Assembly (NCBI RefSeq): GCF_001704415.2
Contig: NC_030820.1
Span: 40,778,036 to 40,842,035 of the forward strand
DNA length: 64,000 bases
Reading direction: 5' to 3'
Source of the DNA: Capra hircus
Lineage: Eukaryota; Chordata; Mammalia; Artiodactyla; Bovidae
Made by a program: the position numbers and the translations under genes. The notes beneath the pieces are model-generated. The model had not been told where the DNA came from and made no database searches. It saw only the letters and a list, made by a program, of their open reading frames with translations. This document shows positions 1 to 11,570 of the stretch, one piece after another (within the stretch, counting starts at the first letter, position 1; each line of letters starts with the position of its first letter).

Positions 1-60
1 TGACTCTTGTATAAGGGGAACAATGTGGTTTCTTTTCTTAAGGAGAGTAAAGCACTCCTG

Positions 61-315
61 GCCCTTTATTTTGGGCTTCCCAGGTGGCACTAGGGGTAAA
101 GAACCTATCTGCCAATGCAGGAGATATAAAAGACATGGATTCTATCCCTGGGTCAGAAGATCCTCTGGAGGAGGGTATGGCAACCCACTCCAGTATTCTT
201 GCCTGGAGAATCCCATGGACAGAGGAGCCTGGTGGGCTACAGTCAGTGAGGTCACACAGAGTCAGACACAACTGAAGTAACTTAGCACATCCGCACGCAC
301 ACATGCCCTTTATTT
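61..315 (+). mobile_element. Bov-tA SINE with 11-bp target-site duplication
   Basis: The copy opens with the tRNA-Glu-derived head (GGGCTTCCCAGGTGGC), passes through the box-B-like part around TCTATCCCTGGGTCAG, then the BovA body (ACTCCAGTATTCTTGCCTGG), and ends in the GCACGCACACA tail typical of this family. GCCCTTTATTT is repeated exactly at 61-71 and 305-315, so the SINE body is 72-304. The direct repeat and complete head indicate L1/BovB-type retroposition without 5' truncation. It is non-coding; its open frames are incidental. Confidence 0.95.
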
Positions 316-1940
316 CAAGTAATAGCAATGGGATGGAACTGTAGTGAGAGGGTTTAGGGTTGGATTGCACACTCAGAATAGTGTGAAACAAATTCCCGCA
401 ATGCCAAACTACTCAACAGTCTCAGGGAGGACCACTCAAACTGGCAAATGCCTCCTGCTCCTTATTCCAGACTGAAAGAAGGGCAGAGAGTGTCAAATCT
501 TCCAGATTCAGTGTCAGTAAATTCTTACTGCATGTCCTCTCTGGGCTGGTCCTGTGCTAGAATGAAGAAAACAAAGATGTTTAGGCTATTCTGTTTTACT
601 CAGGAAATATGCAACCTGGTAGTGAAAACAGATCTAACAGATGTGCAAATACATGTATTCACATAGGATGGGATGAGTTACAAGAAATAAAGAAATAAAA
701 GCAGAAACATATGTATGTTCCTTGAAGGCAGCAGAGCCAAAAGGTTAAATCCACCTGGAGAAATTGGGAAAGGTTTTCTAGACTGTGTCTCCTGAGATGG
801 GTGTTGGAGGATAAAGGGACAAAGGCAAAGGGAAGAAGAGGCGAAGGGTATTTCAGGCCCAGGGAACAGTACGGGTGCATGCCTGAGAGGACTAGAGATG
901 GCTGGAAACCCAGACGCCTGAGCCCCCAGCCACAGCCCCCATATCTAGACAGAGAATCCATCACAGTGTTGGAAAGCAAGAGGTGAGTCTCAGTGGATTT
1001 GAAATGTTGAGGAACCCTAATAGAAGAGCCATAAGCCTGGATGAAACAGGGATACTGCTCCAAGTGAGGACAGAGGTGCTGCTATAAAACAGACACCAAG
1101 CTCTTTCTAGGGTTCCAAGCTCTGAGGCAGCAGGCTTATGAGATCAAGGAAGCCCCGGGCTGCCAAGAGTGATGGTTCGGGAGACTGAGGAAGGGCTGCC
1201 CCACCCTCGCAGACCAGCTGTGTTGCATAGCGGCAGCACCAGGGTCACTGAGAGCCCCGTTAGAGACACAGGCAAGGCCTGGGAGGCTACTGGTGCCAAG
1301 GGAAGCCGAAAGCTCCCACCTATCCTCTGGCCAACAGGATGGCCCCCACCTCCCTCTCCAGCAGTGAAGGAGGATGGGGAGGGGGCTCATTAAAATATGG
1401 GTTAATAAGGAGATTTCAATGTGAGAAAAACACACCACCAAGAATCATCAAATATTTAGAGCTATTATGAAGTGTCCACAAAAAGACTTCCCTTCTTGAG
1501 AGTCCCGTGGACTCTCAAGAAATATGTAGGGAAATATGCTGTTCTGTCACGTTAAACAGCAACAACATCTCTCAATATTGTCTGAAATGGTAGAGCTAGG
1601 GAAAGAAATTTCTGGGGGGGTTGGGGACTGGCAGTAGCCATGGAGTGGACTAGGCAGAGATTGGTCAGAATGTGTAGAGCAGGTGAGGAGCAAAGAGGAA
1701 GTGGAGTTACCTGTGGAACAGGTGAGCCCTGGGTGTGCTGTGAATGCGCAGGACCAGCCCGGCACCCCAAGTTGAGTGTTCACACTGGAACAAGCTGGTG
1801 AAGCCATGTGAGGGTTTGCGCTCTGGGTCATGATGTGTAAAGAGCAACGTCTTGACAGTCATGGTGGTTTCCATCTCTTCTCACAAGACACTCTACTCAG
1901 CAGAAAGAAAATGTAACAAAAACTTGGTTTATTCACAAGA
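316..1940. other. Single-copy sequence, no gene recognised
   Basis: I recognise no repeat family and no convincing exon in this 1.6 kb. Open frames of 60-134 codons exist on both strands but lack splice context or recognisable motifs. The one notable structure is a perfect 13-bp inverted repeat at 1493-1521. Confidence 0.5.
1493..1521. repeat. Perfect 13-bp inverted repeat, 3-nt loop
   Basis: TTCTTGAGAGTCC (1493-1505) is followed by a CGT spacer and its exact reverse complement GGACTCTCAAGAA (1509-1521). It lies in otherwise unique sequence and could form a 13-bp hairpin. No flanking transposon ends are visible. Confidence 0.9.
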
Positions 1941-2786
1941 GTCAGTTCAGTTTAGTCTCTCAGTTGTGTCTGACTCTTTGCGACACCATGGACTGCAGCA
2001 CGTCAGGCCTCCCTGTCCATCACCAACTCCCAGAGTTTACTCAGACTCATGTCCATTGAGTTGGTGATGCCATCCAACCATCTCATCCTCTGCCGTCCCC
2101 TTCTCCTCCTGCCTTCAATCTTTTCCAGTGACAGGGTCTTTTCCAATGAGTCCGTTCTTCATATCAAGTGGCTAAAGTATTGGAGTTTCAGCTTCAGCAT
2201 CAGTCTTTCCAAGGAATATTCAGGACTGATTTCCTTTAGGATTGACTGGTTGGATCTCCTTGTAGTCCGCAGGACTCTCAAGAGCCTTCTCCAACATCAC
2301 AGTTCAAAAGCATTAATTCTTTGGCACTCAGCTTTCTTTATAGTCCAACTCTCACATCCATACATGACTACTGGAAAAACCATAGCTTTTGACTAGACGG
2401 ACCTTTGTTGGCAAAGTAATGTCTCTGCTTTTTAATATGCTGTCTAGGAGAAGGCAATGGCACCCCACCCCAGTACTCTTGCCTGACAAATCCCACAGAT
2501 GGAGGAGCCTGGTGGGCTGCCGTCCATGGGGTTGCGAAGAGTTGGACATGACTGAGTGACTTCACTTTCACGTTTCACTTTCATGCATTGGAGAAGGAAA
2601 TGGCAACCCTCTCCAGTGTCCTTGCCTGGAGAATCCCAGGGACGGGGGAGCCTGGTGGGCTGCCATCTATGGGGTCGCACATAGTTGGACACGACTGAAG
2701 CGACTCAGCAGCAGCAGCAGCAGGTTGGTCATAACTTTCCTTCCAAGGAGTAAGTGTCTTTTAATTTCACGGCTGCAATCACCATT
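1941..2786 (-). mobile_element. BovB LINE 3' fragment, split by a nested BovA2
   Basis: Read on the minus strand, this is the 3' end of BovB: the tail of the reverse-transcriptase ORF followed by the short 3' end that terminates in the CAGTTCAGTT run at 1942-1952. The copy covers 1941-2448 and resumes at 2723-2786 (TTGGTCATAACTTTCC), with a plus-strand BovA2 between. The reverse-transcriptase frame is broken by substitutions and indels, so this is a dead, 5'-truncated copy. Confidence 0.93.
2449..2722 (+). mobile_element. BovA2 dimeric SINE nested in BovB
   Basis: Two BovA monomers stand in tandem (first from GAGAAGGCAATGG, second from GGAGAAGGAAATGG), each with the GGAGCCTGGTGGGCTGCC block. 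The copy ends in a (CAG)n run at about 2707-2723. It interrupts BovB between TGCTGTCTAG and GTTGGTCATAAC, so it is younger than that BovB copy. No clear direct repeat is visible at the junctions. Confidence 0.92.
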
Positions 2787-3158
2787 TAAAGAAGGAGAAT
2801 GAAAATCCTCACAGGACAGATAAGAAGATATCTTCTGTGACACAAGGGTGTGCTGGGATGGAAAAGGACTGGACAGACCTTGGAAATGAGAATCCAGTCC
2901 TTCTCTACACTGTGTGTGCTGTACAGAGAAATAGATGCACAAACACACAAAGAAACAACCTGAACAACTCGCAAATCAATGACTTACACACAAGAATGAA
3001 GAGAAGAAGGTATAAAAGAAAGTTTAGAGGTGGAAAACGGATCTAAAAGATACAAATCCCTTTCAGGAGGAGATGTGAATTAAAGAATAGACATTGCCTT
3101 CCAGAAGGCACAAGAATGGAAGAGAAATAGTGCAAGAAGTTTTTCCAGAGCCTAAAAG

Positions 3159-3171
3159 ACACACACACACA

Positions 3172-3202
<31 letters not shown>
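3159..3202. repeat. (AC)n microsatellite with one interruption
   Basis: The alternating AC run is broken once by CC at 3179-3180. It is probably polymorphic. Confidence 0.97.
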
Positions 3203-3548
3203 AGACCATGTTTCAGAGTTTCCTGAGAATGAAATGCAAGACGTGGAAACCCCTCTACCTTTTGTGAAACCAGGGTACACAGAGTGAATAGTCATTCTTA
3301 AAATCTTCTAGAAGAAGAACAACAACAAAAATAGCCTGTCTACAAATGGAGCCAGGAATTGAAGACAATACAGCAATTGAGCTCTAAAACTGAGTTTCAA
3401 TTCTAGAATTCTATACCCACTAGACACTATAATTCGAGGGCTGGACAGTGAATCAATGAATCAGAGAGACAAAAGGGGAAAAACTAAGGAGAAAAACTGG
3501 TTTACTCTTGAAAAATTATAATTCAGCACCAAAATCCTACAGCAACAA

Positions 3549-3866
3549 TGTCTAATAGAAATCTAGTGGAAAAATAACATGGGCCACATCTGTAATTTTG
3601 AATTTTCTAGTAGTCACATTCAGAAAGGGCAAAATGTAGAATGGCTTTGACAATATATTTATGTATCTAAAGCAGTATATCTAAAATATTGCCATTTCAA
3701 GAGGTAATTAATATTAAGATACTGTTGGTGAATCCTTTTGGCCTACATCTTTGAAATGTGCTGTGTGTCTGACACCTACAGCACTTCTCCATCCAGGTAA
3801 GGCTTGTTTCCAGGGCTCAGTAGCCCCTAGTGGCCCATGGTGACTGCCCCGGTCAGAAATTCTAGA
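3549..3866 (+). mobile_element. hAT-type MER element (Charlie/MER group)
   Basis: The segment has the features of an old non-autonomous hAT element: a TGTCTAATAGAAAT start, CACATCTGTAATTTTGAATT and TTTTCTAGTAGTCACATT, and toward the end GGCTCAGTAGCCCCTAGTGG. The subfamily is uncertain. It lies inside the HAL1-like LINE and so post-dates it. Confidence 0.6.
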
Positions 3867-4690
3867 TGACTTCAACATGGTGAGAGGAATAAGGGAGGAA
3901 AATAAAGTCTTATCTGGGAGTAAAACTAATCCTAGATGTTGATAAAGATCAAATTGCAGTACATTTAATCACAGGGTAAGTGATCATACAAAGAATCTCT
4001 GAAGAACAGAAATAAAAGTATAATTTCCAAAACATTGCAAAAAAATAAACCAATGTTGATAAATCCAATCAAAGTCTGTATGCACAAGTGAATAAGCATT
4101 AAAAAGGAAATTTAGAAGTTGAAAATTTGGCATAAGCATGTCCAAACAAATCAGTGATCACAACTAATATGAAGGGTGGGATTCACATGTTTAGAGAGAA
4201 GGGATACTCAGATTGAATTTAAAAAGAGAAAAAGGATCTGGTCAAGTCCTAAGACACACACACCTGAAACAAAAAGAAAATATGTTGAAAATAAAGAGAG
4301 AAAATATGCAAAACAGATACTAACCAAAATACAGGTAGAGCTAAATGCCAGGCAAACAGAAAGCAAGCAAAAGCCTTATAAAGCATTTAACATTTCATAT
4401 GGATGAAAAGAACAATAAATCAAGAAGCTGTATTTGCTACTCATGAAAAATTATAGGTTCAAATAATATAAAATGAAAACTATGAAGAATAAAAAGAAAT
4501 TTATAATTCTAAAAATATAGGTAAGAAATGTTAACACAATTTTCTTGGAATTCAGCATATCAAATATGCAGAAATAAGTAAAAATAAAGGAGATTTGAAT
4601 AATGCAGTTAATACATTCTAAAAATTGTGTATTAATCTTTCTTGCACCAAAGCAGAAAATGCACATCTCTTTCTTAATCAAATGATTGAT

Positions 4691-5886
4691 TATAAAAGTC
4701 TCCTAACGTACATAAAAGAGTGATTTACCAGGCCTACTAGGTCCCCCTCCCCCAGATGTCTGTTCCTCCAGAATGAATCCCCACTCTCTGAGGGGGGCCT
4801 TCAGGACCCCCACCTTCTGGATTGATCTGCTTACAAAAGGGGTATGGGGGACAAGGGAAGAGAGGGACCTAACTCTGGACCAAAGGCTGGGGTCTTATGT
4901 TCACCCCTGGGTGGTTGGGCTGCCTCTTCACAGCGCTCTCCACCTCTTCTCTCCCCTTCAAGTCACCTCTCTTGAGCAAATGCCATCAGCATGCTTCTCT
5001 TCTTAATGTATCTGTCCCCACTGCCAACACATGTGTTCTTTTACTTGGGGAGAAGGGCTATTTTAAAGAAAATCTCAGGCATTTTCACTCCTAAATACCT
5101 AATACACATCTCAAAAAAAAAAAAAAAATCCTTCCAACATAATTGCCATGGCATATGACCTTAGCAAAATAAGAAAGAGAATTATTTAAATTATTAAAAT
5201 AAAAATATTTCCGTGATAACATCAAATATCTAGACCATTTATCCAAATATTCCATCTTACAGTCTACTGAATGATGATTTTTTAAAAGCTTATTAATTAT
5301 ATGCATTTGCTATGTATCTTGAGTTTCTTTTTATCTGAAACAATCCCCTTTTCTCCCATGAGGCTGCTGTTGAAGTCACCGTGGCTGTAGAATGCTATGC
5401 GCTAGATCCACCTGGCTGTGCCTTCCTGATGTTCTGTAACCTGCAACTCCGCCCTCCATATGGACCTAGATTGGAGATCGAATGCAAAGACCTCAAGAAA
5501 CGTGTGTTACTTTTCTTCTGTAAGAATGCTTCACAGACTGTGCTGTGTGCTTCACATTGCACCATGCCAGAACTTATATAATATCCACTTTATATGAAAT
5601 AGAAATAAAATATGAAGTATCTATGAAACTTTCATAGATCCTAATATTGGCCAGTGTGAATTCATATTCATTCATTCTCTCTCTCCAGTGAGAGTTCATA
5701 TTTGGAGCTGCCTTTGTTGCTTTTTTATTATGTATTGTTAAGGAAAAAAATTCTTAAATTTTAAGAAAGATGCATTTTACTATATCAACATTTGACTATG
5801 CAATGGTGTATATCTCCCTAAATAAAATGAAGACAAATGACATAATAGGAGAAAATATTTTAAAAATATAGAGGAAACTAATTATC
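4691..5886. other. Mostly unique sequence with an L1M-like fragment
   Basis: Positions 4691-5064 and 5261-5886 are unrecognised. The part at 5065-5260 (AAAATCTCAGGCATTTTCAC, then a poly-A of 16 and AACATCAAATATCTAGACC) resembles the 3'-untranslated region of old L1M elements. A 66-codon plus-strand frame at 5381-5581 has no recognisable motif. Confidence 0.4.
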
Positions 5887-6065
5887 TAAGACATTCAGTT
5901 CAGTTCAGTTGCTCAGTTGTGTCCGCCTCTTTGCGACCCCATGGACTGCAACACGCTGGTCTTCCTTGTCCTTCATCAACTCCAAGAGCTCAGCCAAACT
6001 CATGTGCATAGAGTCGGGGAAGCCATCTGGCCATCTCATCCTCTATCATCCCCTATATAAGACAT
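5887..6065 (-). mobile_element. Short 5'-truncated BovB 3' end
   Basis: Only the last ~160 bases of BovB are present, starting at its TTCAGTTCAG end and including TTTGCGACCCCATGGACTGC. An 8-bp direct repeat TAAGACAT at 5887-5894 and 6058-6065 flanks it, so this is a severely truncated retrotransposition product. Confidence 0.9.
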
Positions 6066-7585
6066 AAATAACTGCAAACAAAGAAAGAACCACAACAGTG
6101 AGTGACAAAGAAAAAGAAGAAAAAAACAATAGAAAAATAAGGAAAGGATGCCAACAAGATATTCATAGAAAAAGAAAAAATGATTTTCAGTAGAAATATG
6201 AAAAGGACTCAATTTCAGTAATAATCAGGGTCAAATTAAAATATTAGGACACTATTTTTACCCTATTGTATTGGTAAATGTTAATAGTTTGGTAATAATC
6301 ATTCATTCATTTATTTAATAATTATTTCCACTTTCTGAACCTATGGCAGGCCTAATTGTTGTCATTACTGGGAACAAAATAGTTGTCCTATCCTTCAGAA
6401 GCTTGCATTGCAGAGCAGGTACATAGTTAATAAAAACAGATAAAAAAGTACAAGAACGTAATTTTAGATGATGACGTCTCTGCCAATAAATAAATAGCCT
6501 GATTTATTTATTTACTAGACCAGGTAAGGGAGTTAGATGAACTACAAGGAAGACCTCAGAGGATAAAAGAAGGATAACCAAGATGTTGCTGGTTGACTGA
6601 GTATCTGGAGTTGGAGTTGATGTTGGGGTGGGGTGGACAGAGATTTCCTGAATCTTCGAAGAGCCATACCAAGATCCAAGGGCTGGATGAGCCTGCCATT
6701 TTGGAGCAGTAAGAGGCCAGTGTGTCCAGTGCATAGTGGTTGGTGGGGTGTACGCCCCATGATAAATGGTGTAGGAGTTAAACAATACACCCATTCATCA
6801 TCACCAGGAAATAAGGGACATGCTAAAGATAGGGCAGTACAAGATCAAGTCAGGATCAAGAGGACCACTTTGAGAAGATTGGATTCAATTAAAAACACTA
6901 TGAGAACCCTGAGATCTTTGAGAAAAGAGTGATGCAATTTGATTTTTTCAAGTGTATCCTGGAATGGTTTGCTGAAGGTACTGAAGAAGAAAAAAGAAAG
7001 CAATGAGACCAGTCAGGGTCTGGAGAGCAGCCCCATGGCACAGGCAGAGCTTCAGGACTGGACAAATAAGAGGAAAAGGGAAGAGATGGAAGTAATACCC
7101 AGTTTTGGCTAGAGTCTCCCAGTGGATCTTTGGTGTCATTGACTGTGATAAGGGAAAGATGGGCAGAGTTCCTGGGAGGGATTGGACAAGGGCTGCAGGC
7201 TGATAGGAGCCTGTGAAGATGTGAGAGGGGAAGAAGCAATCAGCCTGGCATTTTTAAAGAATGATGTGGAGAAGGGCAATCCAAAGGTGGGCTTGGGGGT
7301 GAATGTAGGGGTTTCTGCAACATTAACAAACTCAAAAGTGAGACTCAAAACCAAGGTGAAGTGCAAGGTGGAGAATAGAAATTTCCAGAGAAAGGACTAA
7401 GGTGGAACACAGAAGGGTGTGGGATGGTTGGGAAGCTTGGGAAGAAGAGAAGGAGCAGATAGTGTTCATGAGGACTCCCAGATTTTAGACCTGACAGAAG
7501 GTGTGAAAAGAATACCCTCCCATGAGTAAAAATGTTACAGGCAACAGAGAACAGATGTCTTTCTCTCATTGAATCTGTTTCTCAC
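6066..7585. other. Degenerate ancient-repeat-like region
   Basis: From about 6290 (ATTCATTCATTTATTTAA) to 7060 the text resembles an old mammalian interspersed repeat with ATTCATTCA…GCTTGCATTG…ATAGTTAATAAA and later AGTGATGCAATTTGATTTTTT. I cannot name the family. An AT-rich inverted repeat lies at 6485-6512. No gene is recognised; long purine-rich plus-strand frames here are compositional. Confidence 0.35.
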
Positions 7586-7760
7586 CCAGGTCTCCACAAC
7601 GTCCAGGATGTGACCTGGGGCTAGTCCCATGGATGGGGACTTGAAATAACAGATTACGTCAGTGGTGGTGGTCACGATGAGAACATTACAACCACCAGAC
7701 AACTTCCTGATAATAAACTTTATGAACTTGGGACAATATTCCTCCTTCTCCTTGAGAAAC
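7586..7760 (-). CDS. Candidate internal exon, unknown product (partial)
   Basis: On the minus strand an 11-nt T run and CAG (acceptor AG at 7761-7762) precede a segment that ends in TGG followed by a GTGAGA donor at 7585-7580. The 175-nt exon would start with the last base of a codon, carry 58 open codons and end in phase 0. The translation begins FLKEKEEYCPKFIKFIIRKL and ends with HILDVVETW. I recognise no domain and see no partner exon in this window. A TGACGTAA (CRE-like) octamer lies at about 7654-7661. The alternative is an unused pseudo-exon: T-rich acceptors and a 58-codon frame do arise by chance. The splice signals are seen; protein-coding status is inference. Confidence 0.25.
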
Positions 7761-8021
7761 CTGAAAAAAAAAAGACAGTTTACTGAGGGTGAAGTGCAGA
7801 CTGACAGGATGAGCAAGGTAGACAAGTTGTCTTCTTTCTGTGGTAAGCAAAGGATGTAAAAATAAGAATGGATTTGCATAGCACTGTTTGAGGGTGTGCA
7901 GGCTGATGAATATGGAGTTAGGCAAGCTGCTGGGTGGGAAAGCACCAGAAGGTCCCTCCAAAACAATCCATCCTTGGTGCTGGCTAAATCACACAGGCGT
8001 CTCAAGCAAATCCGTCCTGTC

Positions 8022-8655
8022 GCTTGTTGTTGTTGAGTCGCTAAGTCGTGTCCGGCTGATTGCAACCATATGGACTCCAGAGTGACAGACTCCTCTGTCC
8101 TCCACTGTTTCCTGGGGTTTGTCAAATTCATGTCTATTGAGTTGATGATTCTATCCAGCCATCTCATCCTCTGCAACTCCCTTCTCCTTTTGCCTTCAGT
8201 CTTTCCCAGCATCAAGGTCTTATCCAATGGGTTGGCTCTTCACGTCAGGTGTCCAAAGTATTGGAGCTTCAGCTTCAGCATCAGTCCTTCCAATGAATAT
8301 TCAGGGTTGATTTCCTTTAGGACTGACTGGTTTGATCTCCTCGCAGTCCAAAGGACTCTCAAGAGTCTTCTCCAACACCACAATTTGAAAGCGTCAATTC
8401 TTAGGCCGCCTTCTTTCTGGTCCAAATCTCACATCCATACATGACTACAGGAAAAACCATAATTTTGACTATGTGGACCTTTGCCAGAAAAGTGATGTCT
8501 CTGCTTTTTAATATGCTGTCTAGGTTTGTCATAGCTTCCCTTGCAAGGAGTAAGCATCATTTAATTTCATGGCTGCAGTCACTGTCTGCAGTGAGCCCAG
8601 GAAAATCTGTCACTATTCCATTTTTCCTCCTTCTATTTGCTATTGAATTCCACCC
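8022..8655 (-). mobile_element. BovB LINE 3' fragment, about 630 bp
   Basis: The 3' end near TTGTTGTTGAGTCGCTAAGTC is at 8022 and the copy runs to about 8655 (TATTTGCTATTGAATTCC). A 61-codon piece of the reverse-transcriptase tail stays open on the minus strand at 8240-8425, including LKLQYFGHL. Divergence from the other BovB copies here suggests an older insertion. No direct repeats were found. Confidence 0.92.
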
Positions 8656-9540
8656 TTTACAAAAAATACACATTGGGGATGTTCCTGCATAGAGGTATTC
8701 AGTCCATTATTTAATATAAGTTTATATTAATTTCCATTCTTCTATTAGCATTACTAAAATAATATTTTTAACAGACAGCTGTATTCTATTTTTTACAATT
8801 CTTATCCAAAACATCTATCTGGAGAACTTACTTAAGTTTCTTTTACTCTAATACGTGGATGAATGAAACTCAGATCAACTGTCATTTCCCCCTAGTAATT
8901 ATTCATTACAGATGGCTGAGAACTACTTTAAAAAGTCATGCTTACACAATGTTGAATACCAACTTTAGAAATTATTAATTCAACAAATCCAAACAAGCTT
9001 CCAATCAAGAAAAACTGAAGTGATTTCATAATGTGTCTAAATATTGACCTTTGTTCTTCAACTTTTGGGTGTTTCAACAGCAAGATAAGGAAATACCAAC
9101 CAGGGATTAAAATCCCAACCTTGTGAACATTATATATGCTGACTTGTGTAATGGCACAGACAGACATAGAAATAGTGGGCACCAGGTAATGTGTCCTGTA
9201 ATTTCCTCTTCTTTCTTGCATCTGAGCTGGAGGAATTTATCATTACTATGCATCATTAATGAGCATTCTTACCTTCTTTGTACTCAAGAAACATTAATTG
9301 CAAGATACTCTGTTTTCACTCTCATTTGTACTCTCAGTACACTGAAAATCAGATATTACAATTGTTAGTGACAGACTGCATAACTCAGAGGGTCATCTGG
9401 TCCCAGAGAGGAAGTCAACTAGATGCCCAACCACTGCTAGCATTGCTTTTTTTTTCAGTCCAGGGATGCTTAAAGATGCTATATTCCAAGGGCAGGTATA
9501 CCATTTATGCAAACTTACAAATAGGTTCCCCACTTATTTT
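8656..9540. other. AT-rich unique sequence, no feature seen
   Basis: I see no repeat family or convincing exon. Frames of 81-97 codons at 8928-9547 lack motifs. Confidence 0.5.
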
Positions 9541-9672
9541 TTTTTAATTTTTATTAATTTTTTTGATCTCTCCACACAGTATATGGGAACTTAGTTCCCC
9601 AACTAAGGATCAAACCCGTGCCCCTTGTGTGGGAAGCATAGGGTCTTAACCACTGGCTCACCAGGGAAGTCA
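9541..9672 (-). mobile_element. CHR-type tRNA-Glu SINE, short form
   Basis: The minus-strand reading starts GACTTCCCTGGTGAGCCAGT and continues through a box-B-like segment into GGGAACTAAGTTCCC, with a T-rich stretch on the left that is the A-rich tail. This matches the short CHR (CHR-1-like) SINEs of cetartiodactyls. Confidence 0.85.
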
Positions 9673-11280
9673 TGGTCATCATTTATTGATGTGGGAAGAG
9701 TTGGGAAATGCACATTCCTGGCTATACACAACTTCAGCTGTAGCTTTAGATCTGCTTCAGTGCCAGGGGAGGGAATCAAAAGGATGTGGGGATGAATATG
9801 ATGGTTAAGTCAAAGAAAGTTCTTTGATGGTATATAATGACAAGTATGATAGCATGTACCTCCAGGTAACATGTATGAACCATGTAAAAGCTGAAAAGTC
9901 ACAGAAGAACCAGAGATCTAACAGAGCTTGATTTGGACCAGATTAAGCCAGCATGCTGCCCATCTGCCTAGATCCTTATCCACCCAGTGAAGGCCTGTCC
10001 ACTCCCACCTGGCCATCCCTGCATCCCTCTGCTTAAGGACTTTGGTTGCTGGAGTCTTTTCTCCTAAAGGTGCTTCTGGCTAGAATTTCTGGGGGCACTA
10101 ATAGCCCTGAAGAAACCCTTGACTAGTCACTGGGAGTCAGTGGGCCAATGACCCAGCCCTCCAGCCCTCGGTTGGGATGACCCTGAGGTGAGCTTTCTAC
10201 ACTGGTGCCTAGTGCAGTCCCAGCAGGAGTAAGTTAATTGTTCCCAGCAGGGACTGTCTTGATGACAAGCCCTTCACTCCCTACCTTCCTGCCTCATTTC
10301 CCCCACTCCTTGATCTGTGTTTCCTGGGACCACCTCCTAAGTAAACTACTTGCACCTTGATCTTGGTCTGCTTCTAGGGGAGTGCAAATCAGAAAGCATG
10401 ACTTGATCCCCACGTCTCCGGGGATTAGTTCTGAGTGGGGTTGGTAGCCAGGGCTGTGGTGCACCCTGAGGGTCTGAGTTCTCACCCGGGGCTCTCTCAC
10501 TAATGAGTTTTCTGAGCTGCAGTAGGGTGAAGGCGACCCACTTCTGCATCCCTTCCAACACGGTGTAGCTGCTGCCAGGAGCTGGGAGCATTGGGGTAAA
10601 CATGACATTTCCCTCATGCTCAGCAAGACAGGAAGTTCATTAAATTTGGTATAAATCTTTGCCTTTAAAGTGCCAGTTGGTGATTTATTTTCTCCTTCTG
10701 TTTAGATTTTTTAGAGCGTAGGTGCCAACCTCTGGAATCCAATCCAAAACCCCAAGCGAAGTCCTGTTGATAAATCAACAAAAGCCATGTTTGCACAACG
10801 CAAGCCAAATGCAAATCCCTCATCCTTGTGAGGAAGCCTAATGATCACTTTTCAGTGTTATAAAAGGTGCCGTGTCGAAGCATCTTGCTAGTTCTCACCT
10901 TGGCCTCTAAAGAACATCCTCTGACTGCCTTTCTTCAGAGAAAATCCACAGATAAATAAAACTTCTCAGTGAACACCAGGGCCACAAACACATCTGAGGG
11001 GAAAGAAAATTGCATCAGGATGTAGTTGGCGGGCCCAGTCCTGCTTATCTCTCCATCATGTTGGGTAGCACAGTTCTTAAGTGTGTGCTTCTCCATCTAC
11101 TGAGGGGTCTCAATGTGGCCCCCACATAGGACCTTAGGGAAACCTGCATAGCATTGCTGAAACGTGGCTCACTTCTACACGTTTTCAACTGAGGCTCAGG
11201 CATGGATCTGAAACCATCTGACACTCTATCTCCTCATTTTGGGAGGATGGTTGAAAGGATTAAATGCATTCGCTTGTTTG
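9673..11280. other. Unique sequence with an LTR-like patch
   Basis: The stretch at about 10250-10390 (GTGTTTCCTGGGACCACCTC, then TAAACTACTTGCACC) resembles the end of an old mammalian ERVL/MaLR-type LTR, but I cannot fix its family or limits. The rest shows nothing recognisable. The antisense frames at 10294-10626 are probably incidental. Confidence 0.3.
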
Positions 11281-11281
11281 T

Positions 11282-11570
11282 TCTTCCAGCCAAGAATATT
11301 TATCGAGCACCTATTCTGTGCCAAAAGTGGGCGAGGCTTCAGGATATATAAGGGAACCAAACAATTATGGCCAACGGAAAGAAGGTCAGGTACGACTGAA
11401 GAACCAAAAACAAAGAGATGAAGAAAAAGCAGGCCGACTCCATCAGCAAGAGCCAAACCATGCCAGGTCTCAAAGCCAGTGATCAGGAATTAGGTCTTTG
11501 TGCAAAGAGTGACTGGAAACCATTAAAGTGTATTGAGCAAGGTAATGGGTGGCACGAGAATAAATTAGGG
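11282..11570 (+). repeat. Ancient interspersed repeat, family uncertain
   Basis: AATATTTATCGAGCACCTAT and CTGTGCCAAAAG followed later by GAAACCATTAAAGTGTATTG resemble an old mammalian dispersed element with a TTTATTGAGCACC core. Similar texture occurs near 6290, 24715 and 48540. Confidence 0.4.

Larger units (their letters stand above)
2965..4690 (+). mobile_element. HAL1/L1-like ancient LINE fragment
   Basis: AT-rich, A-biased plus-strand sequence. AATTCTAGAATTCTATACCC near 3398-3417 matches the segment common to HAL1/L1 elements where the first ORF ends. The part from 4180 to 4400 resembles degenerate L1/HAL1 coding sequence. It is interrupted by an (AC)n tract and by a hAT element at about 3549-3866. 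Boundaries are approximate and the exact subfamily is not certain. Confidence 0.5.

Noticed and set aside
72..150. tRNA-like head as a tRNA gene
   Set aside because: It is the tRNA-Glu-derived head of a Bov-tA SINE, diverged and fused to a BovA body. The same applies to the other SINE heads in the window.
7761..8227. Extension of the minus-strand frame upstream of 7760 into a 230-codon protein
   Set aside because: The upstream part runs through intron-like sequence and antisense-relative BovB text from 8022, so only the spliced segment is considered.
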